33,676 nucleotides of DNA, from NCBI RefSeq assembly GCF_000025845.1, contig NC_014014.1:491155-524830 (forward strand). Direction: 5' to 3'. The number at the start of each line of letters is the position of its first letter. Position 1 is the first letter of the stretch. Below are positions 17,902 to 27,515 of the stretch, one piece after another. This DNA comes from Mycoplasma crocodyli MP145. Its GTDB lineage: Bacteria; Bacillota_I; Bacilli_A; Mycoplasmatales; Metamycoplasmataceae. The notes under the pieces are model-generated. The model was not told the origin of the DNA and ran no database searches. It worked only from the letters and a program-made list of their open reading frames with translations. Both the position numbers and the translations under genes were made by a program.

Positions 17902-18297
17902 TTACTTAATTTCTGGAAATTCATTAAGTAGCATAGTATAAAGTTCTTTGACACTTGTAGCAAATCCTGCTTGCACCACAGAAATTAAAGCGCTCTCTAC
18001 AAATGGAGTTTTAGCTAAAATAACTCTTTTCTTTTGCTCATCATCCAAATCAAAATCTATTGCCATTTCGCTATTCATAATTGAACTACCTAAATCAGCA
18101 ATGATTAAAAGTTCATTATTATCAGTAATTAATGATTGTATTTTTTGAGATACAACATCGCCATCACTTCCAATTTTCCCTTCCTTAGTTCCACCTAAAT
18201 ATTCAAATTTAAAATCAGAACTTTTCATTTCAGAAGCCAACTCAAAAACACCTTTTGCAAGATTTTGAGAATGAGAGATTATTAAAATATTTACCAA
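17902..18297 (-). CDS. dhaM: Dihydroxyacetone kinase phosphotransfer subunit DhaM (EIIA-type)
   Basis: 131 residues, the single-domain form of DhaM. It passes phosphate from HPr of the PTS to DhaL. MVNILIISHSQNLAKG puts the active histidine at His9, as in characterised DhaM proteins. LLIIADLGSSIMNSE is the other family signature. It starts 1 base after the dhaL stop and is last in the dhaK-dhaL-dhaM operon. Its presence shows that the kinase uses PEP through the PTS rather than ATP. Confidence 0.95.
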   Translation of the reverse strand: MVNILIISHSQNLAKGVFELASEMKSSDFKFEYLGGTKEGKIGSDGDVVSQKIQSLITDNNELLIIADLGSSIMNSEMAIDFDLDDEQKKRVILAKTPFVESALISVVQAGFATSVKELYTMLLNEFPEIK

Positions 18298-18298
18298 G

Positions 18299-18898
18299 TT
18301 ATTTTACTTCCTTGTTTAATAATTCAAAGATTAAATATATTGTTGTAGCTCCAGGATCATTTACACCAATACTTCTTTCACCTAAATATGAAGCGCGCCC
18401 GCTTCTAGCTGCTATATTTTTAATAAATTCATTTTCATCTTTAGCAGCATGATATGCTTTTTTAACAAATTCATTAAAATCCTTAACATCTTTTGTTGCT
18501 TGCTCTACTGCAAATAAAATATCATACATTGTTTTATTGCGATATTCAGTTTTTCCACGAGCCTTTAAATTTTCATTAGCAAAACTAAAAGCATCTAAAA
18601 ATGTTTTTAGTTCAAAAGTTTGATCTTTTATCTTTTTGGAAAAAGCCATTAACCACGTACCTAATAAAGGACCTGAAGCTCCACCTACGTTTGATATTAA
18701 GAGCATGGCACACTTACCAATTTTTGCATCAAGTGGAAGTGATGCAAGACTATCAAGATTTTCCACAACTTTATTAAGTGCTCTTGAAACATTTGTTCCA
18801 TGGTCACCATCACCAATTTGACTGTCTAAATCAGAAAGATAATTTTTATTTTGCTCAATTACTTCATTAATTTTTTTGACTAATATCTCAAAAGTCAT
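18299..18898 (-). CDS. dhaL: Dihydroxyacetone kinase ADP-binding subunit DhaL
   Basis: 199 residues. DhaL holds ADP as a bound cofactor, is rephosphorylated by DhaM, and passes phosphate to dihydroxyacetone held by DhaK. The nucleotide/Mg-binding motif DSQIGDGDHGTNV (25-37) and the glycine loop ISNVGGASGPLLGTW (near 69-83) are both intact. The C-terminal RASYLGERSIGVNDPGA is typical. It starts directly after the dhaK stop. Confidence 0.97.
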   Translation of the reverse strand: MTFEILVKKINEVIEQNKNYLSDLDSQIGDGDHGTNVSRALNKVVENLDSLASLPLDAKIGKCAMLLISNVGGASGPLLGTWLMAFSKKIKDQTFELKTFLDAFSFANENLKARGKTEYRNKTMYDILFAVEQATKDVKDFNEFVKKAYHAAKDENEFIKNIAARSGRASYLGERSIGVNDPGATTIYLIFELLNKEVK

Positions 18899-19897
18899 TT
18901 ACTTAACCACCTTTAGAGCAGGTGTATTTGCTTTTGCTTTTAATAGTGATTCCATTTCTTTATCTAATAACAACATTGTTAAACTAAATCCTGGCATATC
19001 TATACTTGTCATAAAGTTTCCAACTTGAAAGTCCACAACTTCAAGTTGGTGTTTTTTAGCAAGTTCTGAAACTTTTCTAGCAATTATATATTGTTCCATC
19101 AATGGAGTAGCTCCTAAACCATTTACCATAAGTGCAACTTTTTGTCCTTTTTTAGGGTTATGGTGTTTTAATAAAAAGTTAAATAATTGTTCAGTGTGTT
19201 GGTCTGCTGTTTTTAAACTTTCACGGTGTGTTCCTTTTTCTCCATGAATTCCAAGACCTATTTCAACTTCACCTTGTCCAATTTCAAAAGATTTTTTACC
19301 ATTAGCTGGTATTGTGCAGCCATCTAACGACATTCCATAACTAGCTAAATTATCGATAACTTTTTGAGCAACTTTTTTAACTTCTGCTAAACTTGCACCA
19401 GTTTCGGCTAATGCTCCAGCAATTTTATGAACAAAAATTGTTCCTGCTATACCTCTCTTACCAATTGTGTATTCACTATTTTCTAATGCTATGTCATCAT
19501 TAACTACAACATAATCTACTTCAAGATCATCCATTGCGGCCATATCTTTAGCCATTTCAAAATTTAACACATCACCGGTATAGTTTTTAATAACTAATAA
19601 TGTTCCTTTTTGCGATGAAATTGCTTTAATAGCTTCATAAACCATATCAGGTGTTGGACTTGTAAAAATTTCTCCAGCTACTGCTGCATCAAGCATACCT
19701 TCTCCAACAAAACCACCATGTGCTGGTTCATGTCCACTTCCTCCACCACTTATAAGTGCAACTTTTTTAGAATTTGTTTTTGCTCTTAAAATGATATTAT
19801 GTGTTGGGTGTTTTTTTACTAAATCGCTATGTGAAGCAGCAATTCCTAAACACATTTCTTCAACAATATTTTCAACTTTATTTATAAGTTTTTTCAT
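18899..19897 (-). CDS. dhaK: Dihydroxyacetone kinase substrate-binding subunit DhaK
   Basis: 332 residues from the chosen start. It binds dihydroxyacetone covalently as a hemiaminal through a histidine and presents it for phosphorylation to DHAP. GGGSGHEPAHGG (residues of about 50-61) and LGIHGEKG with His218 are both present, so it should be active. The frame has an ATG four codons earlier, but the second ATG (19895-19897) lies 5 bases after GGAGG and fits the family length. It is first gene of the operon; a minus-strand TATAAT (19926-19931) lies 29 bases upstream. Confidence 0.96.
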   Translation of the reverse strand: MKKLINKVENIVEEMCLGIAASHSDLVKKHPTHNIILRAKTNSKKVALISGGGSGHEPAHGGFVGEGMLDAAVAGEIFTSPTPDMVYEAIKAISSQKGTLLVIKNYTGDVLNFEMAKDMAAMDDLEVDYVVVNDDIALENSEYTIGKRGIAGTIFVHKIAGALAETGASLAEVKKVAQKVIDNLASYGMSLDGCTIPANGKKSFEIGQGEVEIGLGIHGEKGTHRESLKTADQHTEQLFNFLLKHHNPKKGQKVALMVNGLGATPLMEQYIIARKVSELAKKHQLEVVDFQVGNFMTSIDMPGFSLTMLLLDKEMESLLKAKANTPALKVVK

Positions 19898-20090
19898 AAT
19901 TTCCTCCATTGTTTTTAATAAATAAATTATAAATTATTATTCAATAAAGCACCTAACATTTTTTTATTAAATGGAAATTATGGAAACATTATAAATTACA
20001 AAATTAATCAATATTTTCAAATCTGCAAAACTATAAAATGAAATATATTTATTTTTTAAAGTGATTAAATATAAAAAATACTTAATAATA

Positions 20091-20096
20091 TATAAT
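20091..20096 (+). promoter_or_regulatory. -10 box (TATAAT) of gdpP
   Basis: TATAAT 19 bases before the gdpP ATG, with AAAGAGG between. The 5' leader would be only about 12 bases. Confidence 0.55.
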
Positions 20097-20115
20097 AATA
20101 AATAAAGAGGCTTAA

Positions 20116-22095
20116 ATGAACAAAAAACAAAAATTGATAACATATATTTCATGTGGAATTTTAACATTAATATTACTAGTTTCCTTTATTTTAATGGTTA
20201 TCTATAACCACAATGATTTATATTGAAAAATATATGCAACTCTAGTTATTTTTACAATAAGTGCGGCTATTTTATATGTTTTTTATATTATATTAAATGG
20301 CTTTATAAATAGAAAAGAACTTGTTAAGAAATCTTTCAATAGTTTTTCACAAGCTGTTATTTCAAATAATAACATCGGTATTATTATTTATGATAATTAT
20401 GAAAATATTATTTGAACTAGTCAATTTATTAAGGATAAGTTTAATAATAATTGTATAGGTTGAAATATTGCCAAGTTTTTTAGAGATTATTCAACTAATT
20501 TAAGTAATATCAATAGAAATACATCATTTCAAATTAAACATAAAAACTGTTTTTATGAAGTGCAAATTTGGCCTATTAAAAACACAATTTCGATTAGAGA
20601 TATTACTGTTGAAATTTTAGTAAAAGAAGAAGCAAGAGAGCAACAAATAGTTATTGGAGAATTAGAAATTGATAACTTTCAACTCTACCAATCAATGTTA
20701 TCTGAAGAACAGCTTTTTAACATTAACAAATCGGTTGTTAATGCAATAGAAAAAGTTATAAAACAAGATGATAACAACTTGATTTATCGCCAATATACAA
20801 ACGGTAAAATAATTATCATTACCAATCGTAAAACAATTGATATTTTGCAAGAAAGAGAATTTAGAGATCTAGTAAATATTGAAAGTGAAATTGCACTAAG
20901 TTTAGGAAATAAAGTAACCTTATCAATAGGATTTGCAACTGGTTGATCGAAATTAGAAACAATGATTGAACAAGCAAAAAAGGCTTTATTACAAGCTCAA
21001 AACAGGGGTGGAGACCAAGTTGCAATTTTCTCAAATTCAACAAATCCTATTTATTATGGTTCAACAAGTCAAATAATGCCTGACAATAATCGTTCAACAA
21101 TTAAACTTATTGGTAATAATTTGGTTGATAAATTTAAGAGCAAAGATATTGATAATGTAATTGTTTATGGACACTCTACAGCTGATTTAGATGCAATTGG
21201 CGCTGCATGAGCAATACATGATTTGGCTAAAAGATTTGGTAAAAACTCATATATAGGAATTAGGACATTTGATCTTACTTCTAAAAGAGTTATGTCTCAT
21301 CCACTTATAAATATAAAAATTACTGATTTGCCTTTTATAGATCTAGATAAAATATCAAAATTAACAACACCTAGAACAGTAGTTGTTTTTGTAGATATCT
21401 CCGATGTTAAAAGAACCGATAATAAAGATGCTATTATTAATGCAAAAAGTGAAAATATCTTTATATTTGACCACCATAGAGTAGGAAGTAATGTTGATTA
21501 TTGTCCTCGTGAAAACAGATATATTGATCCAAATGCATCAAGTGCTTGTGAAATAGTTACAGAACTTATTACATTCATTGAACAATATGGAGAAATTGAT
21601 AAAAAAACAGCGCAATTATTATTAAATGGTATTTATTTAGATACAAGTCAATTTACAAAATCAGTAACATCAAGAGCTTTTATGGCTGCAAGTTGATTAC
21701 AATCAAAAGGAGCCTCAGGTTCAATTAGTAATGAATTGCTTAAAAATGATGTTGAAACAAATTCAAAAGTAGAATCGTTACTTGAAAATTTAAGTCAAGT
21801 AAAAGAAGGTTTCTTTTTGGCTTATAAAGATGAAGTTGCAGAAAATGATGTTATATCAATGGCTGCAAATGAAATATTAAATATAAGTGGAAGAAAAGCA
21901 AGTTTTGTAGTGGCAAAACTTCCTAACTCAAACACTTATAAATTAAGTGCAAGAGGTATTGATACTAACGTGCAAATTATTTGTGAAGCTGTTGGAGGTG
22001 GGGGACACTTCGGAACTGCAGCAGCCGTTAGCGATGAAAAACTAGATGTCTTTATAGACAATATTAAACAAGCAATTGTTGGAAATAGAGGTTAA
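20116..22095 (+). CDS. gdpP: Cyclic-di-AMP phosphodiesterase GdpP (DHH family)
   Basis: 659 residues with several TGA codons read as Trp; length matches GdpP (about 655). It hydrolyses c-di-AMP to pApA and is bound to the membrane. Two N-terminal helices (about 8-30 and 40-62) are followed by a PAS-like region and a degenerate GGDEF domain (RGGDQV at 297-302 in place of GGDEF). The DHH domain has GHSTADLD (352-359) and DHH at 452-454. The DHHA1 domain has GGGGHFG with His631. All metal ligands expected by motif are present. It is followed by rplI and dnaB, the common Firmicute/Mollicute order. Confidence 0.95.
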
Positions 22096-22096
22096 A

Positions 22097-22555
22097 ATGA
22101 AAATAATATTATTAAAAGATTGTAAAGAAGGAAAAGCAAATACTATCGTCGAAGTAAGTGATGGGTATGCAAAAAACTTTATGATTCCAAAAGGTTTTGC
22201 ACTAGCTTATAATGCAAATACAGTAAAAATCTTAGAAAAAAAACTTGATGATCTTTCTGCACAAGAACATGAAAATAGAACTAAAGCACTTAAATTGAAA
22301 GACGAAATTGAAAAAGTAACTTTAAATTATACATTAGATGCTAACATTGATGCTAATCAAAATTTAAACGTACATGGTTCAGTTTCAACAAAAGTAATTG
22401 AAGCTGATTTATCTAAATTAGGATATAAGTTAGATAAATACTCACTTGAAAAGATTCACTTTGTTAGCGAAGGAACTCATGAAGTTTCGGTTAAACTTTA
22501 CAAAGATATTTTAGCTAAAGTTATTGTAAAAATTACTCTTAAATATGTAAAATAG
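22097..22555 (+). CDS. rplI: 50S ribosomal protein L9
   Basis: 152 residues, normal length for bL9. It has a small N-terminal rRNA-binding domain, a long linking helix and a C-terminal domain. The start MKIILLKDCKEGK and the motif VSDGYAKNFMIPKGFALAYN are diagnostic. The ATG one base after the gdpP stop is preferred over an earlier in-frame TTG, because it gives the conserved N-terminus and has AGAGG in front. Confidence 0.97.
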   Translation: MKIILLKDCKEGKANTIVEVSDGYAKNFMIPKGFALAYNANTVKILEKKLDDLSAQEHENRTKALKLKDEIEKVTLNYTLDANIDANQNLNVHGSVSTKVIEADLSKLGYKLDKYSLEKIHFVSEGTHEVSVKLYKDILAKVIVKITLKYVK

Positions 22556-22560
22556 GTCAT

Positions 22561-23964
22561 ATGAATACTTCCACAATGAAAAATAATTATGAGACAATTC
22601 ATCAAAGTCTTGAAACCGAAAAAAGGGTTTTAGGTATGATTTTAAGCAACACGGAATTTCAACCTGAAATGTTAACATATATTACAGAAGAAGAATTTTT
22701 TAATCCTTATAACAAGGAAGTTTTTAAAATTATCCTTAATCTTCAACCTACATACGGAGTTGTAAATTCAGATGAAATTGTTAGGTGTATAAAAGAAAAT
22801 GACACAATGTTTTTTTATATAAAAAGTGATATGATATATTCATTTTTATGTGAGTTAGTTTTAAATGCCGGAATTGTTGAAAATCGTTTTAGTTACTATG
22901 AAAAACTTGTATCATTAAGCACACTAAGAAAAATAGAAAGCTCAATAAATAACTTCAATAACTATATTGTTTCAAACAAGAATATAAAACCAGATGATGC
23001 TATGAGAAAGCTTGAAATGGATTTATCAAGCGTGAGCAATAAACGCGCAATTAAAGAATATGAAGATTCAAAATCAGTCTCAAATGAATATTTTGATGAC
23101 CTTTACAAACGTTCTAAATTAACTGATGGTGAACTTAATGGAATTGCTTCGGGGTATACCGAATTAGATAATATGACTCAAGGTTTTAAAGGCGGTGAAC
23201 TAATCATTTTAGCAGCTAGACCAGCTATGGGGAAAACAGCTTTTGCTCTTAACATCGCGTCTAATGCTGCAACTACAAAAAACGTTGCTTTTGTTAGTTT
23301 GGAAATGGCTTCTACTCAATTAATTGGAAGAATTTATTCGTCAATTTCAGGAATAGTTGGAGAAAAGCTTAAAAAACCATCTTTGCTTAATGATCTAGAT
23401 TGACAAAATTTAGATATTACTAAAACACAAATAGGAAACTTAAAACTTTTTCTTGATGATTCAACAACATCTCATCTTAATGAGATAATATGAAAAATTA
23501 AAAGATTAAGTAAAACAATTAACCTTGATTTATTGGTAGTTGATTATTTACAATTAATTACTTCACCTGATACAAAAGGTGAAAATCGTCAAAACGAAGT
23601 CTCTAAAATTTCTAGAAGTCTTAAACAATTAGCAAGAGAATTGAATATTCCTGTTATTGCACTTTCTCAACTTTCAAGAAGTGTCGAAACTAGAGAAGAT
23701 AAAAGACCTATAATGTCAGATTTAAGAGAAAGTGGTTCTATCGAACAAGATGCCGATATGGTTATGTTTTTGTACAGAGCTGATTATTACAACAAACAAA
23801 AGAATAAGGAAAGTTATGATCCAACTGTAAATCAAACCGAAATTTGTGAATTAATTATTTCAAAACACAGAAATGGTCCAACTGGAAAAATTTATTTAGG
23901 TATTAACTTAAATACATCAAAATTCATAAACGTTCAGAGGCAAGATCCTTTTGAACCTGAATAA
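22561..23964 (+). CDS. dnaB: Replicative DNA helicase DnaB
   Basis: 467 residues with two TGA codons read as Trp. It is the hexameric helicase that unwinds DNA ahead of the replication fork. The N-terminal domain (about 12-110) begins HQSLETEKRVLGMIL. Walker A is ARPAMGKTAF (Lys225), Walker B LVVDYLQLI (Asp328), and ALSQLSRSVE and SDLRESGSIEQDAD are the H3/H4 motifs. There is no intein. The Shine-Dalgarno sequence is weak (AGGTC), and a second ATG five codons in is a possible alternative start. Confidence 0.96.
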
Positions 23965-24000
23965 TATAAATTTGATATAATTAAAAAAATAAAAGGAGAT

Positions 24001-24099
24001 ATGAAAATGGATTATTGACCGAGGGTGCTGAATAATAAAAATTTATTCGCACCTAAAAAAATAATTAAACTTGGAGGAAAATATGCAACTCTGAGTTAA
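24001..24099 (+). CDS. Small ORF of 32 codons with strong ribosome-binding site
   Basis: AAAAGGAGAT stands directly before the ATG. The peptide has 32 residues, contains one TGA as Trp (MKMDYWPRVLNN...), is basic, and has no membrane helix. Its last 17 bases overlap the start of the next gene, so its translation would carry ribosomes across the next Shine-Dalgarno site. I do not recognise it. It may be a real microprotein or a translational leader for the CNNM/CorC gene. Confidence 0.5.
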
Positions 24100-25315
24100 A
24101 ATTCTACTTCTAGGAATACTATTTATTTTATTTATACTAAGTAGTATATTTAGCGGGTGTGAAACTGCTTATACATCAATTTCACCAGCTAAAGTTCAAC
24201 AAATGATAGACCATAAAGAACGTGGTCACAAGATGATTGATAGACACATAAAAAAATATAATCAAACATTAAGTACAATATTAATAGCCAATAATATTGT
24301 AAATATTTTAGCCAGTGTTTTAACTACGTTATTATTGAGTACATTAATAACTAACAGTGGTATGGTGGCTATTATTTCGACAATAGTTGTAACACCTATT
24401 ATTGTTATTTTTGGTGAGATTTTGCCAAAAATATTTGCTAAACACAAACCTGTTTTATTCCTTAAAATATTTGGCTACTTAATCGAAGCACTTTATTGAA
24501 TATTTTTCTTATTTACCTATCCATTAAGCAAATTAAGCAAAAATGTTTATGTTACAAACTCAGAAAATGAAATTAAGACAATGTTATCAATGGCTAAAAG
24601 TGAAGGTGTTTTAGAAGCACACGAAAGCATTTTAGCTCAAAAAGCTTTAGACCTTGATTCATCAAAAATTTCTCAGCACTATGTTCGTTTAAAGGATGTT
24701 GATTGTATCCATTTTAATGCAACAATTAAAGAAGCTTTAGCAATGTTTAAGGAAACTAATTATTCAAGAATACCAGTAATGCAAGATGGAAACTTAGTTG
24801 GAATAATTATGCTTAAAGATATCTTTCACTTATCAACTGGAAACATCGCAATGTACATAAAAAGAGTACCACAAATATCAGCTAATTCTCTACTTTCAAT
24901 AGGATTAGAGAAATTAAGAACATCAAGAGCTCAGATGGCTTTTGTAACCGAAAACAATAACTCAAGTGAAATAATCGGAATAATTACAATTGAGGATATC
25001 ATCGAAGAACTAGTTGGAGAGCTATATGATGAGTATGATACTGATGAAGATATTTATGAAATTTCTCTCGAAAAAGCACGTGCAAAATCAACTGTTTTAG
25101 TCAAAGATATTTTTAAACAACTTGAAATAAACTCAAACGACATGCTTGATGATAACCTTGATTTAACATTAAGAGAGTGATTAACTAAGGAACTTAAAGT
25201 TCAAAAACTAAGAAAAAATTCAAAATATACATTCAATGAGATAGTTCAATTTAAAATAATTTCTTCATCAAACAAAACGAATAATTATGAAGTTGTTGAA
25301 ATAATTTTATTATAA
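24083..25315 (+). CDS. CNNM/CorC-type membrane protein with CBS pair (hemolysin C family)
   Basis: 410 residues with three TGA codons read as Trp. The N-terminal CNNM transmembrane domain starts with a hydrophobic helix ending SSIFSGCETAYTSIS (the conserved SxCExA-like motif) and contains a further hydrophobic block with GEILPKIFAK. It is followed by two CBS domains (about 205-320; SRIPVMQDGNLVGIIMLKD and IIGIITIEDIIEELVGELYDE) and a small CorC_HlyC C-terminal domain. Relatives act in Mg2+ or Na+ transport; the old name hemolysin is not informative. GGAGGAAAAT gives the start. It is last in a run from gdpP without internal terminators. Confidence 0.92.
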
Positions 25316-25342
25316 AAATATGGAAGTCAATTTCCATTTTTT
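25314..25342 (+). terminator. Terminator after the CNNM/CorC gene
   Basis: TGGAA / TTCCA stem extended by A-T pairs, 6-base loop, then eight T, starting at the stop codon. Confidence 0.75.
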
Positions 25343-25373
25343 TTATAATAAAGATATCAATTTAAGATTTTAG

Positions 25374-25379
25374 TATAAT
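25374..25379 (+). promoter_or_regulatory. -10 box placed for a leaderless mRNA
   Basis: TATAAT ends only 6 bases before the ATG of the nuclease gene, and no Shine-Dalgarno sequence exists. A normal -10 to start distance would put the first transcribed base at or beside the A of ATG. Confidence 0.6.
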
Positions 25380-25385
25380 AGCAAT

Positions 25386-27449
25386 ATGAATAAAAAGAAT
25401 ATAAGAAACTTAATAAAAAATACCTTAAAAGTGGCTACTGTAGCAACTCTTACCACTTTTCCACTGATTACTTTTTCATGTCTTTTTGATAAAAAAGAAC
25501 AAAAAGAATCAGCAAGTGAACGATTTAAAAAATATTCTGAAAAACTTAGATTTATAAGCAATAAAAAACTTAAAAAATCATCTATTGAAAAGCATGAATT
25601 TAACAATGTTTTTATAATCGAAGGAAATGACAATGTTAAATATAACATTATTTATAATACTGTTGAAGTAGAAAAAGATAAACTAATTATCAAATATCAA
25701 ATTACTGACTCGATAACTGGAGAATTATCAGAAATTTTTAGTTATTCATTAGATTTAAAAACAATACTCGATACAAGCGAAGTAAAAACTAAAATTGAAA
25801 AAGATTTAAGTGATTTAGAAGTTAAAAAAGTTACAATCAATATTAAAGAACTTAGTGATGAACAATATCCAACAAAACTTCCTAGTGAAGTCAATCAAAA
25901 GGATTTATTATTTGCGAATTATCAAGAAGATAAATATGAACTTAAAGTAACTAATTTTATTCAAGATGACGAAAATGGAATTTTAAAATTTTCATACCAT
26001 TTAGTTCTTAAATCAAATAAAACAATTATAAGTGAAATACTAAACGAAGAAATCGACACATTTAAAAAGAATTCTTCAAATGGCATTAATCCTAAAATTA
26101 ATGAAAAAGAACTTATTGATAAAGAAATTCTAAAAGTAAATCTTCATATTAAGGATTTAGAAATAAGTCAATATAGTTCTAAACTTCCAACAGAATTAAG
26201 TGCTTTAGATATTATTTATTCGAATTACAATGAAAATAAATATAGTATTGAAACACTTAATTTCTTACCTAACGATGAAGAAGGTAAAATAACTTTTGAC
26301 TATGTTTTAAAGCTTAAAACTAATGATTCAATAACAAGTAATATTATTAAAAAAGAGATCATAGGATTTAAAATTTTTACTGTTGATCCAACTACTCCAC
26401 CAATCATACCTATTAATCCTACAACTTCAAAAAAGGAATTAAAAGTTGGTCATTGAAATGTTTTAAATTTCGGTAGCAAGAATTTAAATATAGATTCGCC
26501 AAAAGTTTATGCACTTGCCAACATCATAAAAAATGCTAATTTTGATTTAATAGGATTAACTGAAATTAACTATGATGCAGCAGATTCGGTAAAATTAATA
26601 ATTGATTATTTAAATAATAAAGATAAAATAAGCAAGTGAAACTATGTATTTCAACCAATAGATCAAGCAAGTTTATCAAATTCAAATACCAATACAAAAG
26701 AACAAGTTGCAATAGTTTACAAGTCATCTATTTTTGAACCTAAATCATTTAACAACAACAAAATGGGAGATTCATATGCGGGTTCATTTAAAGGTATAAA
26801 AACTTCAAATATTTTGATGTATAAAAGACCATTATATGCCCATAACTTTAATTTAATTGGATTAAATAAATCATTTACATTTGTATTTGGACACTTCGAT
26901 AGTCCGGGTTATAAATCTGGAGTAGAACAAAGTTCTGGAAAAAGTTTCGAATATGATAACGTTTCGTATTCATTAGCGACTAGTCAAGGTGAATTCGAAG
27001 CATTTGAAGCTATACGTTTAAACGATGCCTTAAAATATTTTGACTCAATTGATGGAGATTCGACTATTCTTTTCGGAGGAGATACAAATATAAAATATGG
27101 TAATAACGATCTCTTCAAAAGTGCTGAAAAAAATGGTTACGAACTTCTATATGGAGATTCAAAAAGTAACGACCAAAAATATGCAACAAGTTTAAAATCA
27201 AGAGATTTAGGATATAGTGAACCATATGACAAAATACTTTTTAAGGAAGCTGTTGGAGTAGATATAATAAGCGAAAAAGAAAATGCAACACTTGACTTTA
27301 AAATAGATATTATTAATGCCTTTAATAATAATTTAATTGATAAAAATGAATTTATTAAAATGATTGATACTAAGTATGATACTGATATAAAAAAGATTCG
27401 TTTTATTTCGGATCATGCACCAGTTTTTGCAAAAATTGTTATAAAATAA
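25386..27449 (+). CDS. mnuA: Surface lipoprotein nuclease (MnuA-like, EEP fold) with lipoprotein repeats
   Basis: 687 residues with TGA codons read as Trp (Trp357 lies in the first nuclease motif, so a standard reading splits the gene). The signal ends in TFSC (Cys32). Residues of about 55-330 hold three repeats of roughly 100 residues; the second and third share QYPTKLPSEV / QYSSKLPTEL and DDENGILKFSY / NDEEGKITFDY, and resemble the mycoplasma lipoprotein-associated domain (PF04200). A Pro-rich linker leads to an endonuclease/exonuclease/phosphatase domain with KVGHWNVLNFG, GLTEINY (Glu393), GHFDSPG (His503), GGDTN (Asp566, Asn568) and SDHAP (Asp676, His677). It should degrade nucleic acids at the cell surface to supply nucleosides. 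Confidence 0.88.
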
Positions 27450-27462
27450 TAATATATAGATT

Positions 27463-27488
27463 ATGACTAATTCTATAGTCATTTTTTA
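27463..27488 (+). terminator. Terminator after the nuclease gene
   Basis: ATGACTA / TAGTCAT with 6-base loop and T run. Confidence 0.8.
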
Positions 27489-27515
27489 TCATAAAGTAAA
27501 AAAACAAGGAGAAAA

